This document shows positions 15,075-23,665 of a DNA stretch of 26,573 nt, in pieces. Below the pieces are notes generated by a model. It saw only the letters and a list, made by a program, of their open reading frames with translations. It did no database searches and had not been told where the DNA came from. Each line of letters starts with the position of its first letter. Position 1 is the first letter of the stretch. The DNA comes from JAIUNP01 sp020161975 (lineage in GTDB: Bacteria > Pseudomonadota > Alphaproteobacteria > Rhizobiales > Beijerinckiaceae): assembly GCA_036745275.1 (NCBI GenBank), contig DAIOGK010000034.1, forward strand, positions 1 through 26,573, given 5' to 3'. Both the position numbers and the translations under genes were made by a program.

Positions 15075-16253
15075 ATGACAGACCGGAGCATCGTTATTGT
15101 CGGTGCTGGTATCGGCGGCCTGGCCGCCGCCCTTGCCCTGACCAAGCAAGGTTGGCGCGTTGAGATTCTTGATCAGGCTCATAAGCTTGAACCTGTCGGC
15201 GCGGGTGTGCAGATCGGTCCCAACGCGACACGCGTTCTCGAAAGTCTCGGTTTGACCGAGCGACTTGCCCCGGTGGTGGGGACACCGGAATCCCTGATTG
15301 TCCGCTCCGGTCCGACCGGGGCCGTCCTGTCCGAAATGCCGCTGGGCGCAGCAGCGGTGCGACGCTGGGGCTCGCCGTTCCAGATGGTGCATCGCGGCGA
15401 CCTGCAGATGGCACTGTTGGCTGAGGCCGAAACCAACCCGAATATCCGTATCACCCTCGGTCGGCGGCTCGAAAGCATCCGCGAACTGGACGGCGGAATC
15501 CGCGCCAGCTTCTCGAAATACGGGGAAGAATCCCAGATTGATTCGCAAGGGTTGATCGGCGCCGATGGTCTGTGGTCGAAAGCCCGCAATTTCATCGGCC
15601 TCACCTCGCCCACCAGCTTTTCCGGCTGCGTCGCCTGGCGCACCACCATCCCCGCAAGCGAAGCGCCGAAATGGGCCCTCGCCTCCCGCTCGAACCTTTG
15701 GCTCGGCCCCAGCGCCCATATCGTGCATTACCCGCTGCGTGGGGGGAGCATCATCAACGTCGTCGCCATCGTCGAGGACAGCTGGCGCGAACGCGGCTGG
15801 TCGGAAGCCGGCGACATCGCCTGGATCAATCGCCGCTTCCGCGACTGGCACCGCGACGTGAAAGACCTGATCGGTGCCGCTGACACCTGGTTGCGCTGGT
15901 CATTGTTTGATCGCCCGCCGGAGTGGAAATGGACGCGCGGCCCTGTCTCATTGCTCGGCGATGCCGCACACCCGATGCTGCCCTTCATCGCCCAGGGTGC
16001 CAGCCAGGCGCTGGAAGATGCCAAGGTGCTGGGCGATTGCCTGAAGGAGTCTAAGCCCCTCGCCGGTGCGCTGCTCGAATACGAGGCCTCGCGCCTCCGC
16101 CGTACCGCCATGGTGCAGAAGGCCTCCCGCCAGCAGATCCTGCCTTATCACGCTAACGGCCTCATTGCGGCCGGGCGCAATCTCGTCATGCGGGCGCTCG
16201 GCGGCGATGGTCTCGCCCGGCGCTATGACTGGCTCTACGGCAAAGTTGTCTGA
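15075..16253 (+). CDS. FAD-dependent monooxygenase (salicylate hydroxylase-like)
   Basis: This is a 392-residue class A flavoprotein hydroxylase. It has the Rossmann FAD motif GAGIGGL at 10-16, the conserved DG motif LIGADGLWSKAR at 160-171, and the second FAD-binding GD motif LLGDAAHPMLPFIAQGASQA at 293-311. The aromatic ring hydroxylases of this group act on salicylate, hydroxynicotinate and similar acids, but the exact substrate is not deducible here. No membrane segments are seen. It begins 6 bases after the zinc-finger gene, forming a two-gene unit; the pairing appears conserved in related genomes to my memory, without known functional reason. Confidence 0.9.
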   Translation: MTDRSIVIVGAGIGGLAAALALTKQGWRVEILDQAHKLEPVGAGVQIGPNATRVLESLGLTERLAPVVGTPESLIVRSGPTGAVLSEMPLGAAAVRRWGSPFQMVHRGDLQMALLAEAETNPNIRITLGRRLESIRELDGGIRASFSKYGEESQIDSQGLIGADGLWSKARNFIGLTSPTSFSGCVAWRTTIPASEAPKWALASRSNLWLGPSAHIVHYPLRGGSIINVVAIVEDSWRERGWSEAGDIAWINRRFRDWHRDVKDLIGAADTWLRWSLFDRPPEWKWTRGPVSLLGDAAHPMLPFIAQGASQALEDAKVLGDCLKESKPLAGALLEYEASRLRRTAMVQKASRQQILPYHANGLIAAGRNLVMRALGGDGLARRYDWLYGKVV

Positions 16254-16291
16254 CAACCTGCGATTTGGGCTGGCGCAAGCGTTCTTAGGTC

Positions 16292-16297
16292 TATAAT
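16292..16297 (+). promoter_or_regulatory. Possible -10 box of the EamA transporter gene
   Basis: A perfect TATAAT lies 23 bases before the GTG start at 16321. No good -35 element is at standard distance (TTGGGC at 16265-16270 is 21 bases away), so the call is weak. Confidence 0.3.
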
Positions 16298-16320
16298 AAT
16301 CACGGCATGAGCGATTTGCT

Positions 16321-17232
16321 GTGACTGAAACTCGCCCCTTTCCAGCCGCACCGCCGGTCGAGCATCGCCCGAAAGCGATTGCGCTTGTCTGTCTCGCTGT
16401 CATTTTCTTCACGGTGATCGATACCGGCGCCAAATGGCTCAATCCGCGCCTCGGCGTTTTGGAGACAACCTTCCTGCGCTATGCCTCCGGCGCGTTCTGG
16501 ATGGTTATCGCCATCAATCCCTGGCGTGTGCCGAACCTGCTGAAATCCGACCGCCCCTTCCTCCAGTTCCTGCGCGGCGCACTGCTGCTTGGGTCCACGA
16601 CATTGAATTTCCTCGCCATCCAGCATCTGCAATTGGCGCAGGCCGTCAGCATCATGTTTCTGGCACCGCTGCTGGTCAGCCTGTTGGCCGGCCCGATCCT
16701 GGGTGAATGGGCCGGGCCGCGCCGGCTGGCGGCGATTGCCGTCGGCTTTTGCGGCGTGCTGGTCATGACGCGTCCGGGCACCGGCGCGTTTCACCCCGCG
16801 ATGTTTTATTCACTGGGCGCGATGTGCTGCTACGCCACGATCCTGCTGATGACACGCCCGCTGTCGCGGAGCGACAGCCCCCAGACGACACTTTTCTATT
16901 CCTCCCTGCTCGGCGTCTTTGTCATATTGCCGCTGGTTGTTTCGGTCTGGAAGACGCCGGAGACGGCGTTTGAATGGCTGGTGATTGCCTCGGTCGGCAT
17001 CGGAGGCAGCCTGGGGCACTGGCTGTTGATCCAGGCGCAGCAATTTGCCTCCGCGCCCGTTCTGGCACCGTTCCTCTACACACAGATCATCTGGATGAGC
17101 CTTTCCGGCTACCTGATCTTCGGCGAGGTTCCTGATCGCTGGACCCTGGTCGGATCGTGCATCGTCATCGCCTCGGGCCTCTACATGCTGCACCGTGAGC
17201 GCATCCGCGCCATTGAGCGCCTGCCCGCGTAA
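16321..17232 (+). CDS. DMT-superfamily transporter (EamA domains)
   Basis: This 303-residue inner-membrane protein has about ten hydrophobic helices arranged as two EamA halves, the usual drug/metabolite transporter layout. Recognisable blocks are FLRYASGAFWM, FLAIQHLQLAQAVSIMFLAPLLV (end of repeat 1) and ASAPVLAPFLYTQIIWMSLSGYLIFGEVPDRWTLVG (end of repeat 2). It starts with GTG. A five-codon reading frame (ATG at 16307, stop at 16322-16324) overlaps this start. No clear ribosome site is seen. Substrate is unknown; export of amino acids or metabolites is common in the family. It lies 67 bases behind the FAD monooxygenase. Confidence 0.88.
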   Translation: MTETRPFPAAPPVEHRPKAIALVCLAVIFFTVIDTGAKWLNPRLGVLETTFLRYASGAFWMVIAINPWRVPNLLKSDRPFLQFLRGALLLGSTTLNFLAIQHLQLAQAVSIMFLAPLLVSLLAGPILGEWAGPRRLAAIAVGFCGVLVMTRPGTGAFHPAMFYSLGAMCCYATILLMTRPLSRSDSPQTTLFYSSLLGVFVILPLVVSVWKTPETAFEWLVIASVGIGGSLGHWLLIQAQQFASAPVLAPFLYTQIIWMSLSGYLIFGEVPDRWTLVGSCIVIASGLYMLHRERIRAIERLPA

Positions 17233-17294
17233 CAGAGGTCGCGCGCGCAGAGTGTCAATGCCACAAATTTTGTCAGTTATTAGGCAACTCGCTC

Positions 17295-17318
17295 AAGGAA
17301 CCGCTTGGCAAGTTCCTT
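17295..17318. promoter_or_regulatory. Inverted repeat upstream of the tct operon
   Basis: AAGGAAC (17295-17301) pairs with GTTCCTT (17312-17318) across a 10-base loop that itself contains CTTGGCAAG. It could be an operator for the tct operon or a weak terminator for the EamA gene. It lies 58 bases before the tctB start. Confidence 0.35.
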
Positions 17319-17375
17319 TGCATTCCCTAGTGCTTTGAAGAACAGCATTAGACAAAAGCTCAGGGGAGAGCGTGC

Positions 17376-17858
17376 ATGGCTGAGGGGACGGGTATGTCAG
17401 GCGGTCGTATCAAATCGCCGGAGGACTTTTGTGGGGCAATTTTCCTTCTACTTATATGCGCATTGGCGCTTTGGCAGGCCAGCGAGCTGACATTCGGTAC
17501 GCTCCGCGCAGTTGGTCCGGGCCTGATGCCGACGGCGCTGGCCGTGTTGCTGGCCGGGTTGGCCTGCGTTCTGATGGTCAGCAGCCTCAAGGACGATGGC
17601 CCCGATGTCTCGCCCCCCTCCTGGCGCGGGATTCTCTTCGTCCTCGGCGCCTTCGTCGCCTTCGGTCTCGCCGTGCGCCCGCTCGGTCTTGCCGTTGCAG
17701 GTCCCCTGGCGGTCATTATCGCCGGTTTTGCATCTGATGAGACCCGCCCCGGCGAAACGGTCCTCTTCGGGCTTGGCATGACGGCCTTCTGCATCGCGCT
17801 GTTCAAGTTTGCGCTGGGGCTGCCGATCCCGCTCGCCCCCTGGCTGCTCGGATACTGA
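17376..17858 (+). CDS. tctB: Tripartite tricarboxylate transporter, small membrane subunit TctB
   Basis: TctB is the small membrane subunit of a TTT-type secondary transporter for carboxylates, driven by ion gradients and fed by a periplasmic binding protein. The 160-residue protein has four hydrophobic stretches (about 19-36, 46-70, 84-116 and 125-157) and the short cytosolic loop SLKDDGPDVSPPSWRG. The ATG at 17376 follows GGGGAGAG. The tctA start lies 10 bases after its stop, with GAGGG overlapping that stop. Order is B-A-C, not the more usual C-B-A. Confidence 0.9.
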   Translation: MAEGTGMSGGRIKSPEDFCGAIFLLLICALALWQASELTFGTLRAVGPGLMPTALAVLLAGLACVLMVSSLKDDGPDVSPPSWRGILFVLGAFVAFGLAVRPLGLAVAGPLAVIIAGFASDETRPGETVLFGLGMTAFCIALFKFALGLPIPLAPWLLGY

Positions 17859-17868
17859 GGGCGCGATC

Positions 17869-19371
17869 ATGGACATCATTTCCAATCTGGCGCTCGGTTT
17901 TTCCGTCGCTCTTTCCCTCCAGAATCTCGCGCTCTGCTTCGTCGGCTGCCTCGTCGGCACGATGATCGGCGTTCTGCCGGGCGTTGGTCCCATTGCCACC
18001 ATCGCGATGTTGCTGCCGCTGACCTTCAAGGTTGACCCGACCGGCGCACTCATCATGCTCGCCGGCATCTACTACGGCGCGCAGTACGGCGGCTCGACCA
18101 CTGCGATCCTCATCAACATCCCGGGCGAGGCGACTTCTGTCGTCACCGCCATGGATGGACACGAGATGGCCAAGAACGGCGAAGCCGGCAAGGCACTCGG
18201 CATTGCGGCCATCGGCTCCTTCATTGCCGGCTCGGTTGCCACGCTCGTCATCGCACTGCTCGGCAAGCCGCTGACAGCCATGGCGCTGATTTTCGGCCCG
18301 GCCGAGTATTTTTCGCTGATGGTCCTTGGCCTTGCGCTCGCTGTGGCGCTGGCGCGCGGCTCGGTGTTGAAGGCGATCATCATGATCGTGCTCGGCATCC
18401 TGCTGTCCACCATCGGCACCGATCTCGATACCGGCGAGGAGCGCCTGACCCTCGGCATGACCGCACTTTCCGACGGCATCGACTTTGCTGTGCTGGCCAT
18501 GGGCGTGTTCGGCCTTGCCGAAATTCTCAAGAACCTTGAAAATCCCGAGGCGCGCGATGTCGTGAAGAGCGGCATCGGCAAGCTTTTGCCCACCATGGAC
18601 GACATGAAGCGCTGTTTTGCGCCAATCATGCGCGGAACGGCGCTGGGCTCCATTCTCGGCATTCTGCCGGGCAATGGCGCGGTGCTGGCGCCATTCGCCA
18701 GCTACACCATCGAAAAGAAGCTGGCCAAGGATCCGTCACGCTTCGGCAAGGGCGCCATCGAGGGCGTGGCAGGTCCTGAATCGGCCAACAACGCCGGCGC
18801 ACAGACCGCCTTCATCCCGCTGCTCACCCTCGGCATTCCGCCGAATGCGGTGATGGCGCTGATGGTCGGCGCAATGACCATCCACGGCATCATTCCCGGC
18901 CCGCTGGTGATGTCGAAGTCGCCTGACCTCTTCTGGGGCATGGTTGCCTCAATGTGGGTGGGCAACGCGATGCTCGTCATCATCAACCTGCCGATGATCG
19001 GCCTGTGGGTGAAGCTTCTCAAGGTACCGTATCGCCTGATGTTCCCGGCGATTCTGCTCTTCTGCGCCATCGGCATCTATTCCATCAACAACAACCCGGC
19101 GGATGTGTTCCTCACGGCGTTCTTCGGCCTCGTGGGCTATGCCTTCTACAAGTTCGGCCTGGAACCCGCGCCGATGCTTCTCGGCTTCGTGCTGGGCAAG
19201 CTGATGGAGCAGAAGCTGCGGCAGGCGCTGACGCTTTCGCGCGGTTCGATGATGACCTTCATCGAACGGCCGATTTCGGCGGTCCTGTTGCTCATCGCCC
19301 TCGCCATCATCACCGTGGCGTTGTTGCCCTCCGTTCGGAAGGGCCGCGAGGAAGCCTTCCAGGGGGACTGA
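17869..19371 (+). CDS. tctA: Tripartite tricarboxylate transporter, large permease subunit TctA
   Basis: TctA is the main transport subunit. With the ATG at 17869 the protein has 500 residues, the family standard, with about twelve membrane helices. Characteristic repeats appear in both halves: GVLPGVGPIATIAMLLPLTF with YYGAQYGGSTTAILINIPGE in the first, and GILPGNGAVLAPFASYTIEKK with GPESANNAGAQTAFIPLLTLGIP in the second. These Gly/Pro-rich re-entrant blocks probably form the substrate path. The substrate cannot be told from sequence; it depends on the binding protein at 19490. Confidence 0.95.
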   Translation: MDIISNLALGFSVALSLQNLALCFVGCLVGTMIGVLPGVGPIATIAMLLPLTFKVDPTGALIMLAGIYYGAQYGGSTTAILINIPGEATSVVTAMDGHEMAKNGEAGKALGIAAIGSFIAGSVATLVIALLGKPLTAMALIFGPAEYFSLMVLGLALAVALARGSVLKAIIMIVLGILLSTIGTDLDTGEERLTLGMTALSDGIDFAVLAMGVFGLAEILKNLENPEARDVVKSGIGKLLPTMDDMKRCFAPIMRGTALGSILGILPGNGAVLAPFASYTIEKKLAKDPSRFGKGAIEGVAGPESANNAGAQTAFIPLLTLGIPPNAVMALMVGAMTIHGIIPGPLVMSKSPDLFWGMVASMWVGNAMLVIINLPMIGLWVKLLKVPYRLMFPAILLFCAIGIYSINNNPADVFLTAFFGLVGYAFYKFGLEPAPMLLGFVLGKLMEQKLRQALTLSRGSMMTFIERPISAVLLLIALAIITVALLPSVRKGREEAFQGD

Positions 19372-19386
19372 GCGAGACGATTGACC

Positions 19387-19471
19387 GCAACGACGGCGCC
19401 ATCGCCGTCGTTGCTTCCTCGTTCATCCAGAAATAACTAGGATTCAACAGAAAGGTCCACGATGGGACCTT
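19387..19471 (+). promoter_or_regulatory. Two stem-loops between tctA and tctC
   Basis: GCAACGACGGCG (19387-19398) and CGCCGTCGTTGC (19403-19414) form a perfect 12-bp stem with loop CCAT. A second stem, AAGGTCC (19452-19458) with GGACCTT (19465-19471), is followed by CTTTAT and lies 18 bases before the tctC ATG. They look like a transcript stabiliser plus a weak attenuator that could set the binding protein's level relative to the membrane subunits. Confidence 0.55.
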
Positions 19472-19489
19472 CTTTATCGGGAGAAACGA

Positions 19490-20455
19490 ATGAAACGCAT
19501 GTTGATTGCCGCCGCTGCGGCACTGACCCTTGCGACCGCACCGACCAAGGCACAGGATTATCCGACCCGTCCGGTCACGATGATCGTTCCCTTCGCCGCT
19601 GGCGGCCCCACCGACATCATTGCCCGCCTCGTGGCTGAAAGCATGTCGAAGACGCTCGGCCAGCAGGTCATTATCGAGAACGTCGCCGGCGCCGGCGGCA
19701 CAACCGGCTCGACGCGTGCCGCCCAGGCCGCGCCCGATGGCTACACCATCCTGATGGGCCATATGGGCACCCATGGCGCCGCCCCGGGCCTCTACAAGAA
19801 CCTCAAGTACAACCCGTCGACCGATTTCACCCCCATCGGCCTTGCCGCGGGCACACCCATTGTGATCGTGACCAAGAAGGCCTTCCCGGCTGACGACACC
19901 AAGGGTTTTGTCTCCTACGTGAAGGCCAACAACGACAAGATCACCCAGGCTCATGCCGGCGTTGGCTCGGTCTCCTTCACCACCTGCATGTTGCTGACCC
20001 ATCAGCTCGGCGTCAAAGCGACCGCCGTCGCCTACACGGGCACCGGCCCGGCACTGAACGATCTCGTCGGTGGTCAGGTCGATTACATGTGCGACCAGCT
20101 CCCCTCGGTCATCGCGCAGGTGCGCGCCGGCACGGTGAAGGCAATTTCGATTGCACTGCCCGAGCGGTCACCGGCTCTGCCGAACCTTGCCACCACCAAG
20201 GAATCGGGCCTGCCCGAGTTCCAGGTTTCAGCCTGGAATGCCGTGTTCGCCCCGAAGAACCTGCCTGAGCCGATCAAGGCCAAGCTGGCCGATTCGCTGT
20301 CCAAGGCGCTCGACGACGACAAGGTGAAGGCGCGCCTGCTCGACCTTGGCGCTGTCATCCCGCAGGGCAAGGAGCGTGGCCCGGATGCGCTTGCTGCCCT
20401 CGTCAAGAGCGAGGTTGACCGCTGGGGCCCGATCCTGAAGTCGGTACAGCAGTAA
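19490..20455 (+). CDS. tctC: Tripartite tricarboxylate transporter substrate-binding protein (Bug family)
   Basis: This 321-residue periplasmic protein captures the substrate for TctAB. A signal peptide covers about 21 residues (MKRMLIAAAAALTLATAPTKAQ). The mature protein opens with DYPTRPVTMIVPFAAGGPTDIIAR, the hallmark of Bug/TctC proteins, where the PFAAGG loop holds one carboxylate of the ligand; GAGGTTGS and AAPDGYT follow in the usual order. The start is fixed by GGGAGA at 19479-19484. It has its own upstream gap with two hairpins and a strong terminator behind it, so the operon ends here. Candidate ligands are di- or tricarboxylates and aromatic acids, undetermined. Confidence 0.94.
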   Translation: MKRMLIAAAAALTLATAPTKAQDYPTRPVTMIVPFAAGGPTDIIARLVAESMSKTLGQQVIIENVAGAGGTTGSTRAAQAAPDGYTILMGHMGTHGAAPGLYKNLKYNPSTDFTPIGLAAGTPIVIVTKKAFPADDTKGFVSYVKANNDKITQAHAGVGSVSFTTCMLLTHQLGVKATAVAYTGTGPALNDLVGGQVDYMCDQLPSVIAQVRAGTVKAISIALPERSPALPNLATTKESGLPEFQVSAWNAVFAPKNLPEPIKAKLADSLSKALDDDKVKARLLDLGAVIPQGKERGPDALAALVKSEVDRWGPILKSVQQ

Positions 20456-20477
20456 CAGCCACCGCTTCGACACAAGG

Positions 20478-20508
20478 AAAGGGCGCATCCGGCGGATGCG
20501 CCCTTTTT
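20478..20508 (+). terminator. Rho-independent terminator of the tct operon
   Basis: AAAGGGCGCATCC (20478-20490) and GGATGCGCCCTTT (20494-20506) form a perfect 13-bp stem with a three-base loop and finish in TTTTT, 22 bases after the tctC stop. Confidence 0.92.
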
Positions 20509-20628
20509 CATGACCAGATGCGCGACCGGAATGCCTCGGTTCCGCCGGCCAACGGCAAGAGAGAAGCAGCTCGCGACAAGACCGATTGACCCCTTGCCAT
20601 GAGCCGGAGTGCTCCGCATAAATCGCTC

Positions 20629-21396
20629 ATGACACAGCAAGATCCCGTGACTGCCGCGCTCCTTGTGATCGGAGATGAGATCCTCTCCGGACGCACCAAA
20701 GACAAGAATATCGGCTATATTGCCGAGTTTCTGACCAATGTCGGCATCGACATGAAGGAGGTCCGTGTCGTGCCCGACGAGGAGGACGACATCGTGGCGG
20801 CGGTGCAGGCACTGTCCCGACGGTACACCTACCTCTTCACCACCGGCGGCATCGGCCCGACCCATGACGACATCACGGCCGATTGCGTGGCCAAAGCCTG
20901 CGGCGTGACCATCGACCATGATCCGCGCGCGGTGGCGATCCTGCAGGCGCGCTACAAGCCCGAGGATCTCAACGAGGCGCGGATGCGCATGACGCGCATT
21001 CCGGCGGGGGCTGACCTCATCGACAATCCGATTTCAAAGGCACCTGGCTTCATGATTGGCAACATCATCGTTATGGCGGGCGTGCCTCAAATCATGCAGG
21101 TGATGCTCGATAATGTCCTGCCGAAACTGAAAACCGGCGTGAAGATGCTTTCGCGTTCGGTGGAAACCGGTGGCCTGCCCGAGGGGGTTTATGCAACGCC
21201 TCTTGGCGAGGTGGCGAAGGCTCACCCCGGCGTCATCATCGGCTCCTACCCCTCCTTCGATGGCAAGACCTTCCAGAACCGGATCGTGATGCGCGCCCGC
21301 GAGGATACTGTGCTCGAAACGGTGGAAAAAGCGGTGATCGAGACGCTGAACCGGCTTCATGAAGCGCAGGGTTCAGGCTACAGGTTGCCGCTCTAG
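20629..21396 (+). CDS. Molybdopterin-binding (CinA N-terminal/MoaB-like) domain protein
   Basis: This 255-residue cytoplasmic protein belongs to the COG1058 group, the CinA N-terminal half. Markers are LVIGDEILSGRTKDKN near the start and TTGGIGPTHDDITAD at about 75-88, the binding loop of the MoaB/Mog fold. It lacks the C-terminal CinA nicotinamide-nucleotide amidase domain, so a pyrophosphatase-type role on nucleotides such as ADP-ribose or FAD is more plausible than a competence role. The start at 20629 (MTQQDPVTAALLVIGDE) fits homologues better than one at 20599; neither has a good ribosome site. gpt begins 17 bases after its stop. Confidence 0.88.
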   Translation: MTQQDPVTAALLVIGDEILSGRTKDKNIGYIAEFLTNVGIDMKEVRVVPDEEDDIVAAVQALSRRYTYLFTTGGIGPTHDDITADCVAKACGVTIDHDPRAVAILQARYKPEDLNEARMRMTRIPAGADLIDNPISKAPGFMIGNIIVMAGVPQIMQVMLDNVLPKLKTGVKMLSRSVETGGLPEGVYATPLGEVAKAHPGVIIGSYPSFDGKTFQNRIVMRAREDTVLETVEKAVIETLNRLHEAQGSGYRLPL

Positions 21397-21413
21397 ATAT
21401 TGCGGAGCCAGAT

Positions 21414-21914
21414 ATGCAGCCGTTGCCGGACAAGGCCTTTCCCGTTTCCTGGGATCAGTTCCATCGCGATGCCCGGGCGCTCGCCTGGCGGCTCGCCGGG
21501 GCGGGACCATTCAACTCGATCCTCTGCATTACGCGCGGCGGGCTGGTGCCGGCGGCGATCATCGCCCGCGAACTGGAACTGAGGCTGATCGATACGATCT
21601 GCATCGCGTCCTACCACGACTACGCCAATCAGGGTGAACTCAAGGTGCTGAAAGCCGCCGCGCCCGACATCGTGGGCGACAACGGCGGCAAGGGCGTGCT
21701 GGTGCTCGATGATCTCGTCGATACCGGCAAAACCGTGAAGCTGACGCGCGAACTGCTGCCGAACGCCCATTACGCCACCGTCTATGCCAAGCCGTTGGGG
21801 CGTCCGCTGGTCGACACGTTTGTCACCGAAGTGTCGCAGGATACCTGGATCTACTTCCCCTGGGACATGGGCTTTGCCTTCCAGCCGCCAATCCTGAAGG
21901 GCGCTGCTGGGTAA
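21414..21914 (+). CDS. gpt: Xanthine phosphoribosyltransferase
   Basis: Gpt salvages xanthine and guanine into XMP and GMP using PRPP. The 166-residue protein has the PRPP-binding motif VLVLDDLVDTGKT at about 95-107 and the purine-pocket segment WIYFPWDMGF near the C terminus, which separates XPRT from hypoxanthine enzymes. The early CITRGGLVPAAIIARELE block is also typical. Enzymes of this kind associate with the inner membrane face in enterobacteria. It follows the CinA-like gene closely, so the two are probably one transcript. Confidence 0.93.
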   Translation: MQPLPDKAFPVSWDQFHRDARALAWRLAGAGPFNSILCITRGGLVPAAIIARELELRLIDTICIASYHDYANQGELKVLKAAAPDIVGDNGGKGVLVLDDLVDTGKTVKLTRELLPNAHYATVYAKPLGRPLVDTFVTEVSQDTWIYFPWDMGFAFQPPILKGAAG

Positions 21915-22027
21915 CAAACGCCCCTCCCCTGCCTGACGACCGAGGTTTCCGATCGCCGGGTTGACCAACGCCTCGTCCTGGCGATTACATGGCCATTCTC
22001 CGTGAGCGACGGAGCAGGGAGACGCCA

Positions 22028-23596
22028 ATGCAGGGTCCGGACTTCGACCTTCGCCAGTGCCGTACCACGTTGCCGCTGGCGCTGCTGGCCGCGCGCAAGC
22101 GCCATGGCGGGCGCACCGCCATTCTGGAGGATCCCGAACGCAAGCCGCTGACCTACAATCAGCTCGTGCTCGGCGCGATGGTGCTGGGGGCCAGGCTAAA
22201 GTCCATCGCGAAAGGCGATGCCCGCATCGGCGTGCTGCTGCCGAGCGTCAACGGCGTGATAGTGACGCTGTTCGGGCTGTTGTTCCACGGCATCACACCG
22301 GTTCTGCTCAATTTCACGGCCGGTGTGCGCAACCTGCGTTCCGCCTGTGTGACGGCGGAGGTCGAGGTCATTGTCACTTCGCGGCGGTTTGTCGAACAGG
22401 CGCGGCTCGACGATGTGGTCTCCGCACTCGGTGAGGGGCGCGAGATCGTCTACCTGGAAGACGTGCGCAAGGGCATTGGCTTTCGCGACAAGGTGACCGG
22501 TGTTCTCAAGACGCTGTTCGCACGTTTGGTTGCCCAGCGGGCTGGCACCGACTCCAATGCCCCTGCCGTGATCCTGTTCACCTCCGGCACGGAAGGCGCG
22601 CCGAAGGGCGTGGTTCTCTCCCACGCCAACCTTGTCGGCAATACGATGCAGATCTGGCAGCACGCTGCCGGAGCCATCTCACCCACGGACGTCGCGTTCA
22701 ATCCGCTGCCGGTGTTCCATTCTTTCGGACTGACAGCGGGCACGCTCCTTGGCCTCCTCAACGGCATGAAGGTGGTGCTCTACCCCTCGCCGCTGCACTA
22801 CAAGCAGGTGCCGAAGCTGATCCACGAAACGAAGGCGACCCTGCTTCTGGCCACCGACACCTTTCTCGTCGGCTATGCCCGCGCGGCAGAAGCCGGAGAA
22901 CTGGCCTCGCTCAAGCTGGTCGTGACCGGAGCCGAGCGCGTCAAGGACGGAACGCGTGCGCTCTGGGCACCGTTCGGCACGATGATCCTCGAAGGTTATG
23001 GCTGCACGGAATGTTCGCCGGTGCTGGCCTGCAATCTGCCAGACGACAACCGCTTCGGCACGGTGGGCCGGCTGCTGCCCGGCATCACGGCCAAGCTGGA
23101 GCCGGTGGAAGGCATTCATGATGGCGCCCGTCTGGTCGTGAAGGGCCCGAACGTGATGCGCGGCTACATGCTGGCCGAGACCCCGAGCGAGATCCGGCCA
23201 CTGCCTGATGAATGGTATGACACCGGCGACATCGTACAGATCGACAGCGACGGTTTCGTGACCATTCGCGGGCGGGCCAAGCGCTTTGCGAAGCTCGGCG
23301 GCGAGATGATCTCGCTGGCGGCGGTGGAAGCGCTGGCGAACGGGCTCTGGCCCGATGCGACCCATGTCGCCGTCACCTTGCCTGACCCGCGCAAGGGCGA
23401 ACAGGTGGTGCTGGTGACCGACCGGCCGGAAGCCGACCGCTCAGCCCTCCTTGCCCATGCCCGGGAGCAAGAGGTGGCGGAACTTTACGTGCCGCGCGCC
23501 ATCCTTGTCGTCGAGAAAATCCCCGTCCTCGGCTCAGGCAAGATCGATTACGCCGGCACAGCGGACCTTGCGCAGAAAATGCGCGCGCTGATCTGA
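22028..23596 (+). CDS. AMP-forming acyl-CoA/acyl-ACP synthetase family protein
   Basis: This 522-residue enzyme belongs to the ANL superfamily, which activates acids as acyl-adenylates and passes them to CoA or ACP. The ATG at 22028 has CAGGGAG 6 bases upstream and is preferred to the one at 21989. Motifs: P-loop VILFTSGTEGAPKGV at 181-195, YGCTECSPV at about 327, YDTGDIV near 397, GRAKRFAKLGGEMIS near 418, and the catalytic lysine in GSGKIDY near 510. The YGCTECSPVLACN and KFAKLGGEMIS-like blocks resemble the synthetase half of Aas (acyl-ACP synthetase/acyl-GPE acyltransferase) more than free-standing FadD. The acyltransferase half is absent. Role in fatty-acid recycling is inferred. Confidence 0.87.
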   Translation: MQGPDFDLRQCRTTLPLALLAARKRHGGRTAILEDPERKPLTYNQLVLGAMVLGARLKSIAKGDARIGVLLPSVNGVIVTLFGLLFHGITPVLLNFTAGVRNLRSACVTAEVEVIVTSRRFVEQARLDDVVSALGEGREIVYLEDVRKGIGFRDKVTGVLKTLFARLVAQRAGTDSNAPAVILFTSGTEGAPKGVVLSHANLVGNTMQIWQHAAGAISPTDVAFNPLPVFHSFGLTAGTLLGLLNGMKVVLYPSPLHYKQVPKLIHETKATLLLATDTFLVGYARAAEAGELASLKLVVTGAERVKDGTRALWAPFGTMILEGYGCTECSPVLACNLPDDNRFGTVGRLLPGITAKLEPVEGIHDGARLVVKGPNVMRGYMLAETPSEIRPLPDEWYDTGDIVQIDSDGFVTIRGRAKRFAKLGGEMISLAAVEALANGLWPDATHVAVTLPDPRKGEQVVLVTDRPEADRSALLAHAREQEVAELYVPRAILVVEKIPVLGSGKIDYAGTADLAQKMRALI

Positions 23597-23665
23597 CTTC
23601 CGCTTCACGGCTCGGGCGGATAGGTTTCAGATCAAGTCAGCAGAAGCGACACAAGGAGAAGACCG

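Noticed and set aside
14790..15851. 353-codon minus-strand frame
   Set aside because: It is antisense to the zinc-finger and FAD monooxygenase genes, both with clear family motifs.
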